Shown: in pieces, positions 8,900-17,717 of the stretch
Numbering within the stretch: position 1 is the stretch's first letter
How the letters are laid out: each line of letters opens with the position of its first letter
Source: JAUMWX01 sp023394215
GTDB lineage: Bacteria; Bacillota; Clostridia; Tissierellales; Peptoniphilaceae
DNA length: 64,000 nucleotides
Assembly (NCBI GenBank): GCA_050313995.1
Contig: JBNPMM010000007.1
Direction: 5' to 3' (one strand)
Made by a program: the position numbers and the translations under genes
Notes under the pieces: generated by a model
What the model was told of the DNA's origin: nothing
Databases searched by the model: none
What the model saw: only the letters and a program-made list of their open reading frames with translations

Positions 8900-9028
8900 A
8901 GAAGTTATCAAGAGTGACGGAGGGACAGGCCCTATGAAGTCCGGCAACCTATTAGATTAGGTGCCAATTCCTGCAGGTATACCTGAAAGATAATGTATTT
9001 ATCCTTGCCTGTGGCAAGGAATTTTTGT
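8900..9028 (+). promoter_or_regulatory. SAM-I (S-box) riboswitch with terminator
   Basis: The aptamer shows the S-box core: TTATCAAGAGTGACGGAGGGA, the GCCCTATGAAGTCCGGCAACCT block, AGGTGCCAATTCCTGCAG, and TGAAAGATAA closing the first stem at about 8993. It is followed by a terminator hairpin CCTTGCC-TGT-GGCAAGG and a T-rich run (9003-9028). In this class bound SAM allows the terminator to form, so metK would be switched off when SAM is plentiful. Confidence 0.95.
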
Positions 9029-9069
9029 TTTAAAAGATCAATTTATATATAAAAGGAGAAAAGATTATT

Positions 9070-10245
9070 ATGAGAAGATTATTAACTTCAGAATCAGTTA
9101 CGGAAGGGCATCCAGACAAGGTGTGCGATCAAATATCTGATGCTATTTTGGACGCTTTAATAGAAAAGGATCCTAATGCAAGGGTGGCCTGCGAGACGAC
9201 AGCTTCTACAGGTATGGTATATATAATGGGAGAAATCTCAACAAATACCTATGTTGATATAGCGGAAATAGCAAGAAATACTGTTAAGGAAATTGGATAT
9301 ACCTCATCAAAATATGGCTTTGATGCAAATACCTGTGCCGTGCTTACAGCCATTAATGAGCAATCCGCAGATATAGCCTTGGGAGTTGATAAGGCTAAGG
9401 AAGCTAAGGAAAATTCTTCAGATCCTTATGATATTATAGGAGCAGGTGATCAGGGAATGGTATTTGGCTATGCAACTGATGAAACGGAAGAATTTATGCC
9501 TTTACCCCTTGTTTTGGCTCATAAGCTTTCAAAAAAACTTGCCCAAGTAAGAAAGGATGGGACTTTAAAGTACCTAAGACCTGACGGTAAAAGCCAAGTT
9601 ACTGTAGAATATGAGGATGACAAGCCCGTAAGGATAGATACGGTTCTTATTTCAAGTCAACATGATGAGGATGTTTCAAACGATAAGATTAGAGAAGATA
9701 TAATTGAGAAGGTTATAAAGCCTGTTTTGGGAAGTTCCTTGGTTGACCAAAATATAAGATACTTGGTAAATCCTACCGGCAGATTTGTTATAGGGGGACC
9801 TTTAGGAGATACGGGACTTACCGGCAGAAAGATTATAGTGGATACCTATGGCGGATTTTCAAGACACGGTGGTGGAGCTTATTCAGGTAAGGACCCTTCA
9901 AAAGTAGACCGTTCAGCATCCTATATGGCAAGATACATTGCCAAGAATATAGTTGCTGCCGGCCTTGCAAAAAGAGCTGAAATAGGAGTAGCTTATGCTA
10001 TAGGGGTTGCAAGACCTGTATCCATATATGTAGATACCTTCGGAACGGGCAAGCTTTCAGATGACAAAATCACCGAGATAGTCAAGGGGCATTTTGATTT
10101 AAGGCCTAAGGCTATAATAGATAAGCTTGATTTGCTTAGACCTATTTATAAGCAAACAGCGGCTTACGGTCATTATGGAAGAAACGATTTGGACTTGCCT
10201 TGGGAAAAGACTGATAAAGTAGAAGCCTTGAGGTCATATTTGTAA
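9070..10245 (+). CDS. metK: S-adenosylmethionine synthetase
   Basis: Makes SAM from methionine and ATP; homotetrameric cytosolic enzyme. At 391 aa it has normal length. Visible signatures: N-terminal TSESVTEGHPDKVCDQISDA, the ATP-binding GAGDQGMVFGYA near residue 129, and GGGAYSGKDPSKVDRSA near 268, which contains the P-loop-like and metal/potassium-binding residues. AAAAGGAGAAAAG precedes the ATG. It is under direct control of the S-box riboswitch. A single-gene unit with its own terminator. Confidence 0.98.
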   Translation: MRRLLTSESVTEGHPDKVCDQISDAILDALIEKDPNARVACETTASTGMVYIMGEISTNTYVDIAEIARNTVKEIGYTSSKYGFDANTCAVLTAINEQSADIALGVDKAKEAKENSSDPYDIIGAGDQGMVFGYATDETEEFMPLPLVLAHKLSKKLAQVRKDGTLKYLRPDGKSQVTVEYEDDKPVRIDTVLISSQHDEDVSNDKIREDIIEKVIKPVLGSSLVDQNIRYLVNPTGRFVIGGPLGDTGLTGRKIIVDTYGGFSRHGGGAYSGKDPSKVDRSASYMARYIAKNIVAAGLAKRAEIGVAYAIGVARPVSIYVDTFGTGKLSDDKITEIVKGHFDLRPKAIIDKLDLLRPIYKQTAAYGHYGRNDLDLPWEKTDKVEALRSYL

Positions 10246-10261
10246 AATAATAAATTTTTTG

Positions 10262-10297
10262 AAAACGGCTTACTTAAAAATGAGTAGTCGTTTTTTT
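10262..10297 (+). terminator. Terminator after metK
   Basis: AAAACG...CGTTTT outer arms with an inner ACT/AGT stem and one bulge, followed by seven T. Confidence 0.75.
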
Positions 10298-10455
10298 CTT
10301 GATTAATTATAGTTTTCAAAATTTACAAACGATTGTATTTATGATACTTTCAGTGAAAGAGATTGATTGTAAAAATAGATACAAAGGAATCTATTTTATA
10401 TAATGAGACGTATTTATATTTTGAATTTATAATAACCGATAAGGGGGGGATAATT

Positions 10456-10959
10456 ATTAAAAAATTTATAAAGATATTTATCATAATTTCTCTTATATTC
10501 TCTTATTTATGGTCTATATTTCATTTTAGAATATACAATATAAGTGAAGATATGCTTGATGGAATATCCAAAAACTATTTGGAGAAACATTCAACGGAAA
10601 AATATAAATTTAAAGATGTTTATGTACTTAACAGTTCTAAATTTTATGTATATGAATCTTTGAATAGTATAAGTGTATTTTCTTATGTTAAGCTCCCCTG
10701 TTTTAATTCATATGCAAAAGACAATAGGGTAATTAATATTAATAAAAATGATGAGGGTTCCGTTTTATCACAAGACCACAAATACAATAATATTTTAGTT
10801 ATGTCCTCAGAAAACAATTTACTTAAAATAGGATTGATATCCGAGAAAAGTCACAAAATTTTTTATGATATTGTTAGACTTATAGTTTTATTACTTATTG
10901 GTTACGGGATTGACATATTATTCAGAGATAAGGACAGGAGAAGGGGCTTGAGTCAATAA
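10456..10959 (+). CDS. Small membrane protein of unknown function; start uncertain
   Basis: The frame is open from 10363 (TTG) to TAA at 10959, but the TTG has no ribosome binding site. A strong purine tract AAGGGGGGG at 10441-10449 sits 6 bases before an in-frame ATT at 10456, immediately ahead of a Lys-rich start and a membrane helix (KKFIKIFIIISLIFSYLWSIF). ATT initiation is rare (infC is the classic case), so the start is tentative. An extracytoplasmic stretch of about 100 residues (with SEDMLDGISKNYLEKH) follows, then a second helix and a charged tail RDKDRRRGLSQ. I recognise no family. Confidence 0.55.
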   Translation: MKKFIKIFIIISLIFSYLWSIFHFRIYNISEDMLDGISKNYLEKHSTEKYKFKDVYVLNSSKFYVYESLNSISVFSYVKLPCFNSYAKDNRVININKNDEGSVLSQDHKYNNILVMSSENNLLKIGLISEKSHKIFYDIVRLIVLLLIGYGIDILFRDKDRRRGLSQ

Positions 10960-10998
10960 ATTTGTATATATCACCTCTATTTTTTACGCCCTTGTAGG

Positions 10999-11029
10999 TT
11001 GCTTACAGAATTGTAATTTAATTTATAAC
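10999..11029 (+). promoter_or_regulatory. Possible promoter of the repeat-containing secreted protein
   Basis: TTGCTT at 10999-11004 and TTTATA at 11022-11027 (17-base spacing) or TATAAC at 11024-11029. Only a weak match; the gene starts 59 bases later after AAGGGGGTAGAT. Confidence 0.35.
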
Positions 11030-11087
11030 AATAAAATGGTAGCATTAATTTACGAAACTAATTTTAGATTTTATCAAGGGGGTAGAT

Positions 11088-12674
11088 ATGGAAAGGAAAA
11101 TAGGAAAAAACTTTTTTAAGGGAATTTTTGTAATCTTTTCAGTTTTTCTTATGGTTTTTATGCCATTTATAAAAAATTATAATACGGTGAAGGCTGCTAA
11201 CGGTTCGGATTTGGAAAATCATGAGCAGTTAAATAAGCAAGCTAAAGAAAATTTGGAGGATGATAGTGACCTTGAAGTAAAGGCCTCAAAAGGACAGTTA
11301 GAAGCAGATTTGAAAGTTGGAGAAGAAAGTCAAACTAAGGCTGTATATGAAACGAACAAGGATAAATTGATAAACTTAAGTCTAACATTATCTACAAATT
11401 CCGTTAAAGAACTTTTGAATGAATTTGAGGATGGTAGGGAAGTTAAATTGGAGGAAATAGAGCTTAAAAATATTAATTTTGAGTTTACCCTAAGATTTGC
11501 ATTACCTGAAGAAATCAGTTTTAATAATGAAAAACCTGAGCTTGTTTTAGAAGGCTCTAACGGGAATTTTGAAGTTGTTGAGTCCGAAGTAAAGGACAGA
11601 ATTTTGACTGTAGTAATTAAGGCTACTAAGGACCCTAAGAACTATAAGGAATTGGTAAATATCCTTGAAAACTCGGCTGCTTCGTTAAAGCTTACAGTAA
11701 AAGGACTTAAATTTAATGATAAGGCTAAGGCAAATACAAATTACAGTATTAAGAGCGATGTAGGAGCAGGTATCTCCGGTGTAAGCATTTCATCCAAGGA
11801 GAAGTACCAGTTTACCTTTATTTGGAATGGAAAGCAGTCCGCTGAGGGGAGAGACTTCACTCAAGGCAAAGATAGCGAGGATATAACATTTACGCTTAGG
11901 TATAGAAAAGGTATAGGTATCTGGAAAAATGAAGAAGGAAACTGGAAATATATAAAGGAAAACGGAAGTAGGGCAGCCAACGAGTGGTTATGGCTTCAAG
12001 TTGGAGAAGGCAAGGAATATGCTTATAAATACTTTGATAAAGAAGGAAATAATATAGATCAGTTTTATAAGGAAACTAAAAATGGAGAAACAAAGTATTA
12101 CTTATCCCTATCAGGACCTGAAAAGGGTTATAACAAGGGTTGGTGGAAGGATCCTTCCAACGGACTTAAATATTATTTCAGAACCTCTACAGGTTCAAGG
12201 GTAGAGGGTAGGCAGTATATTGACGGGGCTTGGAAGTTTTTTAGGCTAAATTCCGGCTCTCAGGCTTTCGGTTGGCAATACATCTCTAAAAATTGGACGT
12301 ATTTTGACGATAATACGGGAAATCAAATTGTAGGTAAGTGGGCATGGTTAAAGCTTAAAGACGGACAGTATAATTGGAAGTATTTTGACAAAAACGGTTC
12401 AAATATAGCACAATTCAGGAAAGAAAAGGGCGGAGTATGGCTATCGCAAGCTGGTCCGTCAAAGGATTATTATAAGGGTTGGTGGACAGACCCTTCTAAC
12501 GGACAAAGATATTATTTCAGAACTACCTCAGGAAGCAGGGTAGAAGGTAGACAGCATATTGACGGGTATTGGTATTATTTCAGAAGCGGTTCGGGGACAC
12601 AGGCTTTTGGAAGTCAGTATGTTGATGGTATTTGGAGATACTATGATACAAGTACAGGAATAGAAGTAAGATAG
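11088..12674 (+). CDS. Secreted protein with C-terminal glucan/choline-binding-like repeats
   Basis: Exported surface protein of 528 aa. Sec signal peptide 1-36 with cleavage likely after NTVKA. Residues about 37-100 are charged and low in complexity; 100-245 look like a beta-rich domain. From about 270 the chain is rich in W, Y, F and G, with two long related units of about 115 residues: each has KYFDK.G.NI.QF.KE, then KGWW.DPSNG..YYFRT, then GSRVEGRQ.IDG.W. These aromatic-glycine repeats resemble cell-wall-binding repeats of the choline/glucan-binding superfamily, and no LPXTG anchor is present. Binding to a cell-wall carbohydrate is inferred; the N-terminal function is unknown. Flanked by terminators, it is a single-gene unit. 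Confidence 0.8.
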   Translation: MERKIGKNFFKGIFVIFSVFLMVFMPFIKNYNTVKAANGSDLENHEQLNKQAKENLEDDSDLEVKASKGQLEADLKVGEESQTKAVYETNKDKLINLSLTLSTNSVKELLNEFEDGREVKLEEIELKNINFEFTLRFALPEEISFNNEKPELVLEGSNGNFEVVESEVKDRILTVVIKATKDPKNYKELVNILENSAASLKLTVKGLKFNDKAKANTNYSIKSDVGAGISGVSISSKEKYQFTFIWNGKQSAEGRDFTQGKDSEDITFTLRYRKGIGIWKNEEGNWKYIKENGSRAANEWLWLQVGEGKEYAYKYFDKEGNNIDQFYKETKNGETKYYLSLSGPEKGYNKGWWKDPSNGLKYYFRTSTGSRVEGRQYIDGAWKFFRLNSGSQAFGWQYISKNWTYFDDNTGNQIVGKWAWLKLKDGQYNWKYFDKNGSNIAQFRKEKGGVWLSQAGPSKDYYKGWWTDPSNGQRYYFRTTSGSRVEGRQHIDGYWYYFRSGSGTQAFGSQYVDGIWRYYDTSTGIEVR

Positions 12675-12721
12675 TTATTAATAAATTTTTAGTTGTGAAA
12701 AATATTGATATATTCATATGA

Positions 12722-12757
12722 ACAGTCTACTCAAAAGAGTAGGCTGTCTTCTTTTTT
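12722..12757 (+). terminator. Terminator after the repeat protein gene
   Basis: ACAGTCTACTC-AAAA-GAGTAGGCTGT hairpin with one T/G wobble, then CTTCTTTTTT. Confidence 0.85.
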
Positions 12758-12771
12758 GTAGCCTTTATTTC

Positions 12772-12780
12772 TGATATAAT
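12772..12780 (+). promoter_or_regulatory. Extended -10 promoter for the tadA-dnaE-pfkA-pyk run
   Basis: TGATATAAT (TG-n-TATAAT) lies 20 bases before the tadA ATG. No good -35 is visible, as is usual for extended -10 promoters. Confidence 0.5.
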
Positions 12781-12800
12781 CTTAAAATAAGGAATGGTAT

Positions 12801-13274
12801 ATGAAGTTAAGAGATAAGTTATTAAGAGATGAAAATTTTATGAGACAGGCCCTGCTTGAGGCTAAGAAGGCGGAAGAGGAAGATGAGGTCCCGGTAGGGG
12901 CTGTTATAGTATATAAGGGTGAGATTATAGCAAGGGGTCACAACACGGTTGAAGCAAGTAAACACAGTTTTGAACATGCTGAAATCAATGCCATAAGAGA
13001 GGCTTCGGATAAGCTTGGAAGTTGGAGACTTGAGGGGGCAACAATGTATGTTACCTTGGAACCCTGTGCCATGTGCGCGGGAGCCTTGGTCCTGAGCAGG
13101 ATTGAGAGGCTTGTTATAGGGGCATCCGACCAAAAAAGGGGTTTTGCCGGCTCCGTTATAAGCTTGGTAGATGATCCGATTTTTAATCACCAAATAGAGG
13201 TGGAAAAGGGAGTTTTGGAAGAGGAATGCAGCCGGATATTGTCTGATTTTTTTAAGAAGAAGAGGGGTAGATAG
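12801..13274 (+). CDS. tadA: tRNA-specific adenosine deaminase
   Basis: Converts the wobble adenosine 34 of tRNA-Arg(ACG) to inosine. Cytidine-deaminase-like zinc enzyme of 157 aa. The zinc and catalytic motifs are clear: HAE near residue 59 (His ligand and catalytic Glu) and PCAMC near 89 (two Cys ligands). The C-terminus is Lys/Arg-rich (FFKKKRGR), as expected for tRNA binding. One base separates it from dnaE. Unrelated to the pilus gene also called tadA at 53 kb. Confidence 0.93.
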   Translation: MKLRDKLLRDENFMRQALLEAKKAEEEDEVPVGAVIVYKGEIIARGHNTVEASKHSFEHAEINAIREASDKLGSWRLEGATMYVTLEPCAMCAGALVLSRIERLVIGASDQKRGFAGSVISLVDDPIFNHQIEVEKGVLEEECSRILSDFFKKKRGR

Positions 13275-13275
13275 G

Positions 13276-16200
13276 ATGAGTGATTTTAGGCATTTACACG
13301 TACATACTGAATACAGTTTGCTTGACGGGTTTGCAAAAATTGATGATTTGCTTGATAAGTGCGTGGAATATGGCATGGATTCGGTTGCCATTACCGATCA
13401 CGGTTCTATGTTTGGAGTTATAGATTTTTATAAAAAGGCTAAAGCCAAGGGTATAAAGCCGATTATAGGTTGTGAAGTCTATATAAGCCCAAATTCCTAT
13501 TTATCAAAAAAACCGGAGGATAAAAAAAGGTATCATTTAATACTGTTGGCTGAGAATTGGAAGGGTTATCAGAACCTTATAAAGATAGTTTCGGAAGGAT
13601 ATGTAAACGGTTTTTATTATAAGCCAAGGGTTGATAAGGATATTTTAAGCAGGTATTCACAAGGTATAATCTGCCTTTCCGCCTGTCTTGCGGGAGAGGT
13701 TCAGAGATATTTGCAGGTAGATGACTATAATGGGGCGAAAAAGGCAGCTTTGGAGTACAGGGACATATTCGGTACCGAGAATTTTTATTTGGAGCTTCAG
13801 GACCATGGAATTTTGGAACAAAAAAGAGTTAATCTGTCCCTTGAAAGATTGAGCAGGGAAACTGGAATTCCTTTAGTTGCAACAAATGATGTCCATTATA
13901 TAAACCGAGAGGATAGCAAGGTCCATGACCTTATTCTTTGCATAGGTACCGGTGCTACGGTAAATCAGGAAAAGAGGATGAAATTTCCTACCGACCAGTT
14001 TTACTTTAAGAGCGGTGAGGAAATGGAAGATTTATTTAAAAATAATGAAGAGGCTATAAGAAATACCGGATTGATAGCAGACAGGTGTCAGGTAGATTTT
14101 GTATTCCATGATATGCATTTACCTCATTATGAAGTTGCAGGCGGTTTATCTCATAAGGAATATTTAAAAAAACTTGTAGATGAGGGGCTTGAGAAAAAGT
14201 ACGGAATTGTAAGTCCAAAGATGAGGGAGAGGGCGGCTTATGAACTCTCTGTAATAGAGGAAATGGGATTTACGGATTATTTTCTTATAGTTTGGGACTT
14301 CATAGCCTATGCTAAGAGTAAAAATATTCCTGTAGGCCCCGGAAGGGGTTCGGCGGCAGGTTCTATAGTTTCCTATGCCCTTGATATTACAAACATCGAC
14401 CCTCTTAAGTATGACCTTCTTTTTGAGAGGTTTTTAAATCCCCAAAGGGTATCTATGCCGGATATAGATATAGATTTTTGTTATGAGAGAAGAGAAGAAG
14501 TAATAGAATATGTAAAAAGAAAGTATGGGGCTGACAGGGTATCACAGATAGTAACTTTCGGAACCATGGCTGCAAGAAATGCCATAAGAGATGTAGGAAG
14601 GGCTATGGAAATAGACTATGCCACTGTTGATAAGGTGGCCAAGCAAGTCCCTCAAGTTCTTAAAATGACAATAAGGAAGGCTTTGGATATGTCTTTGGAT
14701 TTGAAAAACTCATATGAGTCGGACGGGACAATAAGGAAGCTTTTGGACATGGCTATGGCGGTTGAGGGTCTGCCGAGGCATACATCTACCCATGCTGCAG
14801 GTGTTGTTATAGCGCCTGTTCCGGTTGATGAAATAGTGCCGCTTTCCTTGAACGGAGATCAGGTAACAACGCAGTACAACATGATTGAGCTTGAGGAACT
14901 CGGCCTTCTTAAAATGGATTTTTTGGGGCTTAGAACCCTTACTGTAATATCCGATGCGGTAAAACTTGTTAAATATAATTATGGAATAGATGTGGATATA
15001 GACAAGATAGATGAGAATGACCCCAAAGTTTTGGATATATTTGCCAAAGCCAACACCATAGGGATATTTCAGTTTGAATCCGACGGAATGAGGAATTTCC
15101 TTAAGGGATTGAAACCTGACAGGTTTGATGATTTGGTGGCAGCCAATTCCTTATTTAGACCGGGGCCTATGAATGAAATTCCGAATTATATAAGATACAG
15201 GCACAATCCTCAGGAGGTAAAATATCCGGATCCGAGTTTGGAGGATATACTTGATGTTACTTACGGAACCATAGTTTACCAGGAACAGGTAATGCAGATT
15301 GTACAGAAACTTGGCGGATTCAGTTTGGGAGAAGCCGATAACCTGAGAAGGGCTATGGGTAAGAAGAAAATGTCCGTAATGGAGGAAAACAGGGAGTATT
15401 TTGTTCATGGCAAGCTTGAGGGCGGCAGGGTAGTTATGCCAGGAGCTGTGAGAAATGGTGTTAAGGAGGAAACCGCCAATAAGATTTTTGATCTTATGAT
15501 AGAATTTGCTAAATATGCTTTTAACAAATCTCATTCAGCGGCATATGCCTATGTTGCAATGCAAACGGCTTGGCTTAAGGTTTATTATCCTAAAGAGTTT
15601 ATGGCAGCCCTTCTGTCTTCCGTAATGGGTGTGCCTTCCAAGGTAAATCAGTATATAAAAGAGGCGAAGAGGCTTAATATAGATATTTTGGCGCCGGATA
15701 TAAATTCTTCATACAGAAAATTTTCAGTAGACGGGGATAAAATCAGGCTTGGCCTTAGTGTAGTAAAGAATGTGGGACATAATTTTATAGATAATATAGT
15801 TGAAGAGAGAAAAAATGGAGCTTATACAAGCCTTGAGGATTTTATAAACAGATTGTCGAATATAGCTTCAAGCGGTATGAATAAGAAGGCTTTGGAAGCT
15901 CTTATACTGTCAGGAGCCTGTGACAGCTTGGGACTTAAGAGGTCCCAGATGATGCAGATGTATATGGGTATTATAGAGTCCAATACAAGCGGAAGCAGAA
16001 AAAATATAAAGGGACAAGAAGATATATTTTCTATGCTGAGTCAGGAGGAAAAGCGTATAGCACCGCCTGAAATAGGAGAATTCAGAACAAGAGATTTACT
16101 TAGGTATGAGAAGGAATATTTGGGAATTTACGTATCGGGACATCCTTATCAACCCTTTGAAGAGATAGTGGAAAAAATGGTAAATTTCAGTCTTTTGGAT

Positions 16201-16740
16201 TTGCTTGAATATGAAGAAAGCCTTGAAAGATTGGACAAAAAGGCTATAATCTTTGGTGGGATAGTTACTGTTAAAAAGGAGCATTTTACCAAAAATAATA
16301 AGGTTATGGCATTTTTGACGGTGGAAGATTTATATGGCAGTATCGAGGTTGTTGTTTTTCCCGACGTTTATCAGAGAGAAAGGGAAAAAATAGAGGAAGA
16401 TGCCCCGCTTCTTATAAGGGGAAGTCTTCAAGTAAGCGATGCTGAAGATTTAAAAATAATTATGAGGGATGCCAGTCTGATAAAGAGGGAAAATTCCCAA
16501 AATAATGGAGGAAGAGAAGATAGGGTTTTGTACTTACAGATGGATTCGAAAAATAAGGCATTAATTGATGAGACCAAAGCTTTAATTTCCGCTTATAGGG
16601 GTAAAAGTAAAGTGGTGTTTTATTTCTCTGATATGAAAAAGGCTTTTGATTTAAAAGGAATTTATGCGGATTTGGATAGGCAGGACTTTATTGATAGTTT
16701 GGGGAATTTGGTAGGAATAAACAATTTGGTAATAAAATAG
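13276..16740 (+). CDS. dnaE: DNA polymerase III subunit alpha (DnaE type)
   Basis: Replicative DNA polymerase of family C, 1154 aa, DnaE1-like length. Domains in order: PHP (HLHVHTEYSLLDG at the N-terminus, to about 200), palm with GPGRGSAAGS near 354 and the catalytic PDIDIDF near 395, fingers, tandem HhH region, and an OB-fold region near 1000-1080 (KKAIIFGGIVTVKKEH...). In Bacillota DnaE usually works with PolC. The start is ATG at 13276, two bases after the tadA stop. Followed closely by pfkA, a common gene order in this phylum. Confidence 0.96.
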   Translation: MSDFRHLHVHTEYSLLDGFAKIDDLLDKCVEYGMDSVAITDHGSMFGVIDFYKKAKAKGIKPIIGCEVYISPNSYLSKKPEDKKRYHLILLAENWKGYQNLIKIVSEGYVNGFYYKPRVDKDILSRYSQGIICLSACLAGEVQRYLQVDDYNGAKKAALEYRDIFGTENFYLELQDHGILEQKRVNLSLERLSRETGIPLVATNDVHYINREDSKVHDLILCIGTGATVNQEKRMKFPTDQFYFKSGEEMEDLFKNNEEAIRNTGLIADRCQVDFVFHDMHLPHYEVAGGLSHKEYLKKLVDEGLEKKYGIVSPKMRERAAYELSVIEEMGFTDYFLIVWDFIAYAKSKNIPVGPGRGSAAGSIVSYALDITNIDPLKYDLLFERFLNPQRVSMPDIDIDFCYERREEVIEYVKRKYGADRVSQIVTFGTMAARNAIRDVGRAMEIDYATVDKVAKQVPQVLKMTIRKALDMSLDLKNSYESDGTIRKLLDMAMAVEGLPRHTSTHAAGVVIAPVPVDEIVPLSLNGDQVTTQYNMIELEELGLLKMDFLGLRTLTVISDAVKLVKYNYGIDVDIDKIDENDPKVLDIFAKANTIGIFQFESDGMRNFLKGLKPDRFDDLVAANSLFRPGPMNEIPNYIRYRHNPQEVKYPDPSLEDILDVTYGTIVYQEQVMQIVQKLGGFSLGEADNLRRAMGKKKMSVMEENREYFVHGKLEGGRVVMPGAVRNGVKEETANKIFDLMIEFAKYAFNKSHSAAYAYVAMQTAWLKVYYPKEFMAALLSSVMGVPSKVNQYIKEAKRLNIDILAPDINSSYRKFSVDGDKIRLGLSVVKNVGHNFIDNIVEERKNGAYTSLEDFINRLSNIASSGMNKKALEALILSGACDSLGLKRSQMMQMYMGIIESNTSGSRKNIKGQEDIFSMLSQEEKRIAPPEIGEFRTRDLLRYEKEYLGIYVSGHPYQPFEEIVEKMVNFSLLDLLEYEESLERLDKKAIIFGGIVTVKKEHFTKNNKVMAFLTVEDLYGSIEVVVFPDVYQREREKIEEDAPLLIRGSLQVSDAEDLKIIMRDASLIKRENSQNNGGREDRVLYLQMDSKNKALIDETKALISAYRGKSKVVFYFSDMKKAFDLKGIYADLDRQDFIDSLGNLVGINNLVIK

Positions 16741-16749
16741 GGGGTTATG

Positions 16750-17709
16750 ATGAAAACAATAGGAATTTTGACTTCAGGCGGAGATGCTCCGGGCATGAAT
16801 GCCGCTATAAGGGCGGTTGCCAGAACGGCTTTTGCCCATGGATTAAGAGTAAAAGGTATAAGAAACGGCTATGACGGACTTATAAGGGGGGATATTTATG
16901 AAATGAATGTTTCCTCAGTTGCGGATATTATTCATAAGGGCGGTACAATATTAGGTTCGGCAAGATCTCTTGCATTTAAAACCGAAGAGGGGCAGGCGAG
17001 GGCTTTGCAGGTGATCAGAGAATACGGTATAGAGGGGATTGTTGTTTTAGGCGGTGACGGTTCGTTTATGGGAGCTAACGCCCTTCATCTTCACGGTATA
17101 AAGACAATAGGTATTCCATGTACTATAGATAATGATATGGCATTTACGGATTGGACTATAGGTTTTAATACAGCCTTGGAAACGGTAATTGATGCTATTG
17201 GTAAGATAAGAGATACGTCATCTTCCCACGGTAGAGGAAATGTTATAGAAGTTATGGGAAGAAACTGTGGCGACATAGCCTTGTATTCAGGTCTTGCAGG
17301 CGGAGCCGAAAGTATTTTGGTTCCGGAGATTCCTTTGGATATGGACAATGTAGTGGAAAAGATTTTGAGGGGCAAGTTGAGAGGTAAACTTCATCATATT
17401 ATAGTTGCTGCCGAAGGGGTTGGAAATTCAAAGGAAATTGCTGAAGAAATCTTTAATAGGACAGGTGTGGAAACTAAGGTTACCATTTTGGGGCACGTAC
17501 AGAGAGGGGGAAGCCCATCCGTGCAGGACGTACTTATGGCAAACCAAATGGGGGTAAGAGCTGTTGAGTTGTTGGTTGAGGGAAAAAGCTCTCTTGCAAT
17601 AGGTATGACTGACGGTAAGATAAAAGCTACACCTATTACGGAAGCTGTAAATATGACTAGAAAATTCAACAAAGAACTTTATAACATAGCAAACACCTTG
17701 GCTAATTAG
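16750..17709 (+). CDS. pfkA: ATP-dependent 6-phosphofructokinase
   Basis: Committed step of glycolysis, fructose 6-phosphate to fructose 1,6-bisphosphate; homotetramer in the cytosol. 319 aa from the chosen ATG, matching the family. Motifs: ILTSGGDAPGMNAAIRA at the N-terminus, GGDGSFMGA near 100, TIDND with the catalytic Asp near 126, and MGRNCGDIA near 168. The usual GFDTA reads GFNTA. Two ATGs are adjacent (16747 and 16750); the second gives better spacing from AGGGGG at 16739-16744 and a normal N-terminus. Followed by pyk after 8 bases. Confidence 0.95.
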   Translation: MKTIGILTSGGDAPGMNAAIRAVARTAFAHGLRVKGIRNGYDGLIRGDIYEMNVSSVADIIHKGGTILGSARSLAFKTEEGQARALQVIREYGIEGIVVLGGDGSFMGANALHLHGIKTIGIPCTIDNDMAFTDWTIGFNTALETVIDAIGKIRDTSSSHGRGNVIEVMGRNCGDIALYSGLAGGAESILVPEIPLDMDNVVEKILRGKLRGKLHHIIVAAEGVGNSKEIAEEIFNRTGVETKVTILGHVQRGGSPSVQDVLMANQMGVRAVELLVEGKSSLAIGMTDGKIKATPITEAVNMTRKFNKELYNIANTLAN

Positions 17710-17717
17710 GAGGGCAT

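Noticed and set aside
12822..13391. Long minus-strand open frame (189 codons) opposite tadA and the start of dnaE
   Set aside because: No ribosome binding site; low-complexity Ser/Leu/Pro-rich shadow of two clearly recognisable plus-strand genes.
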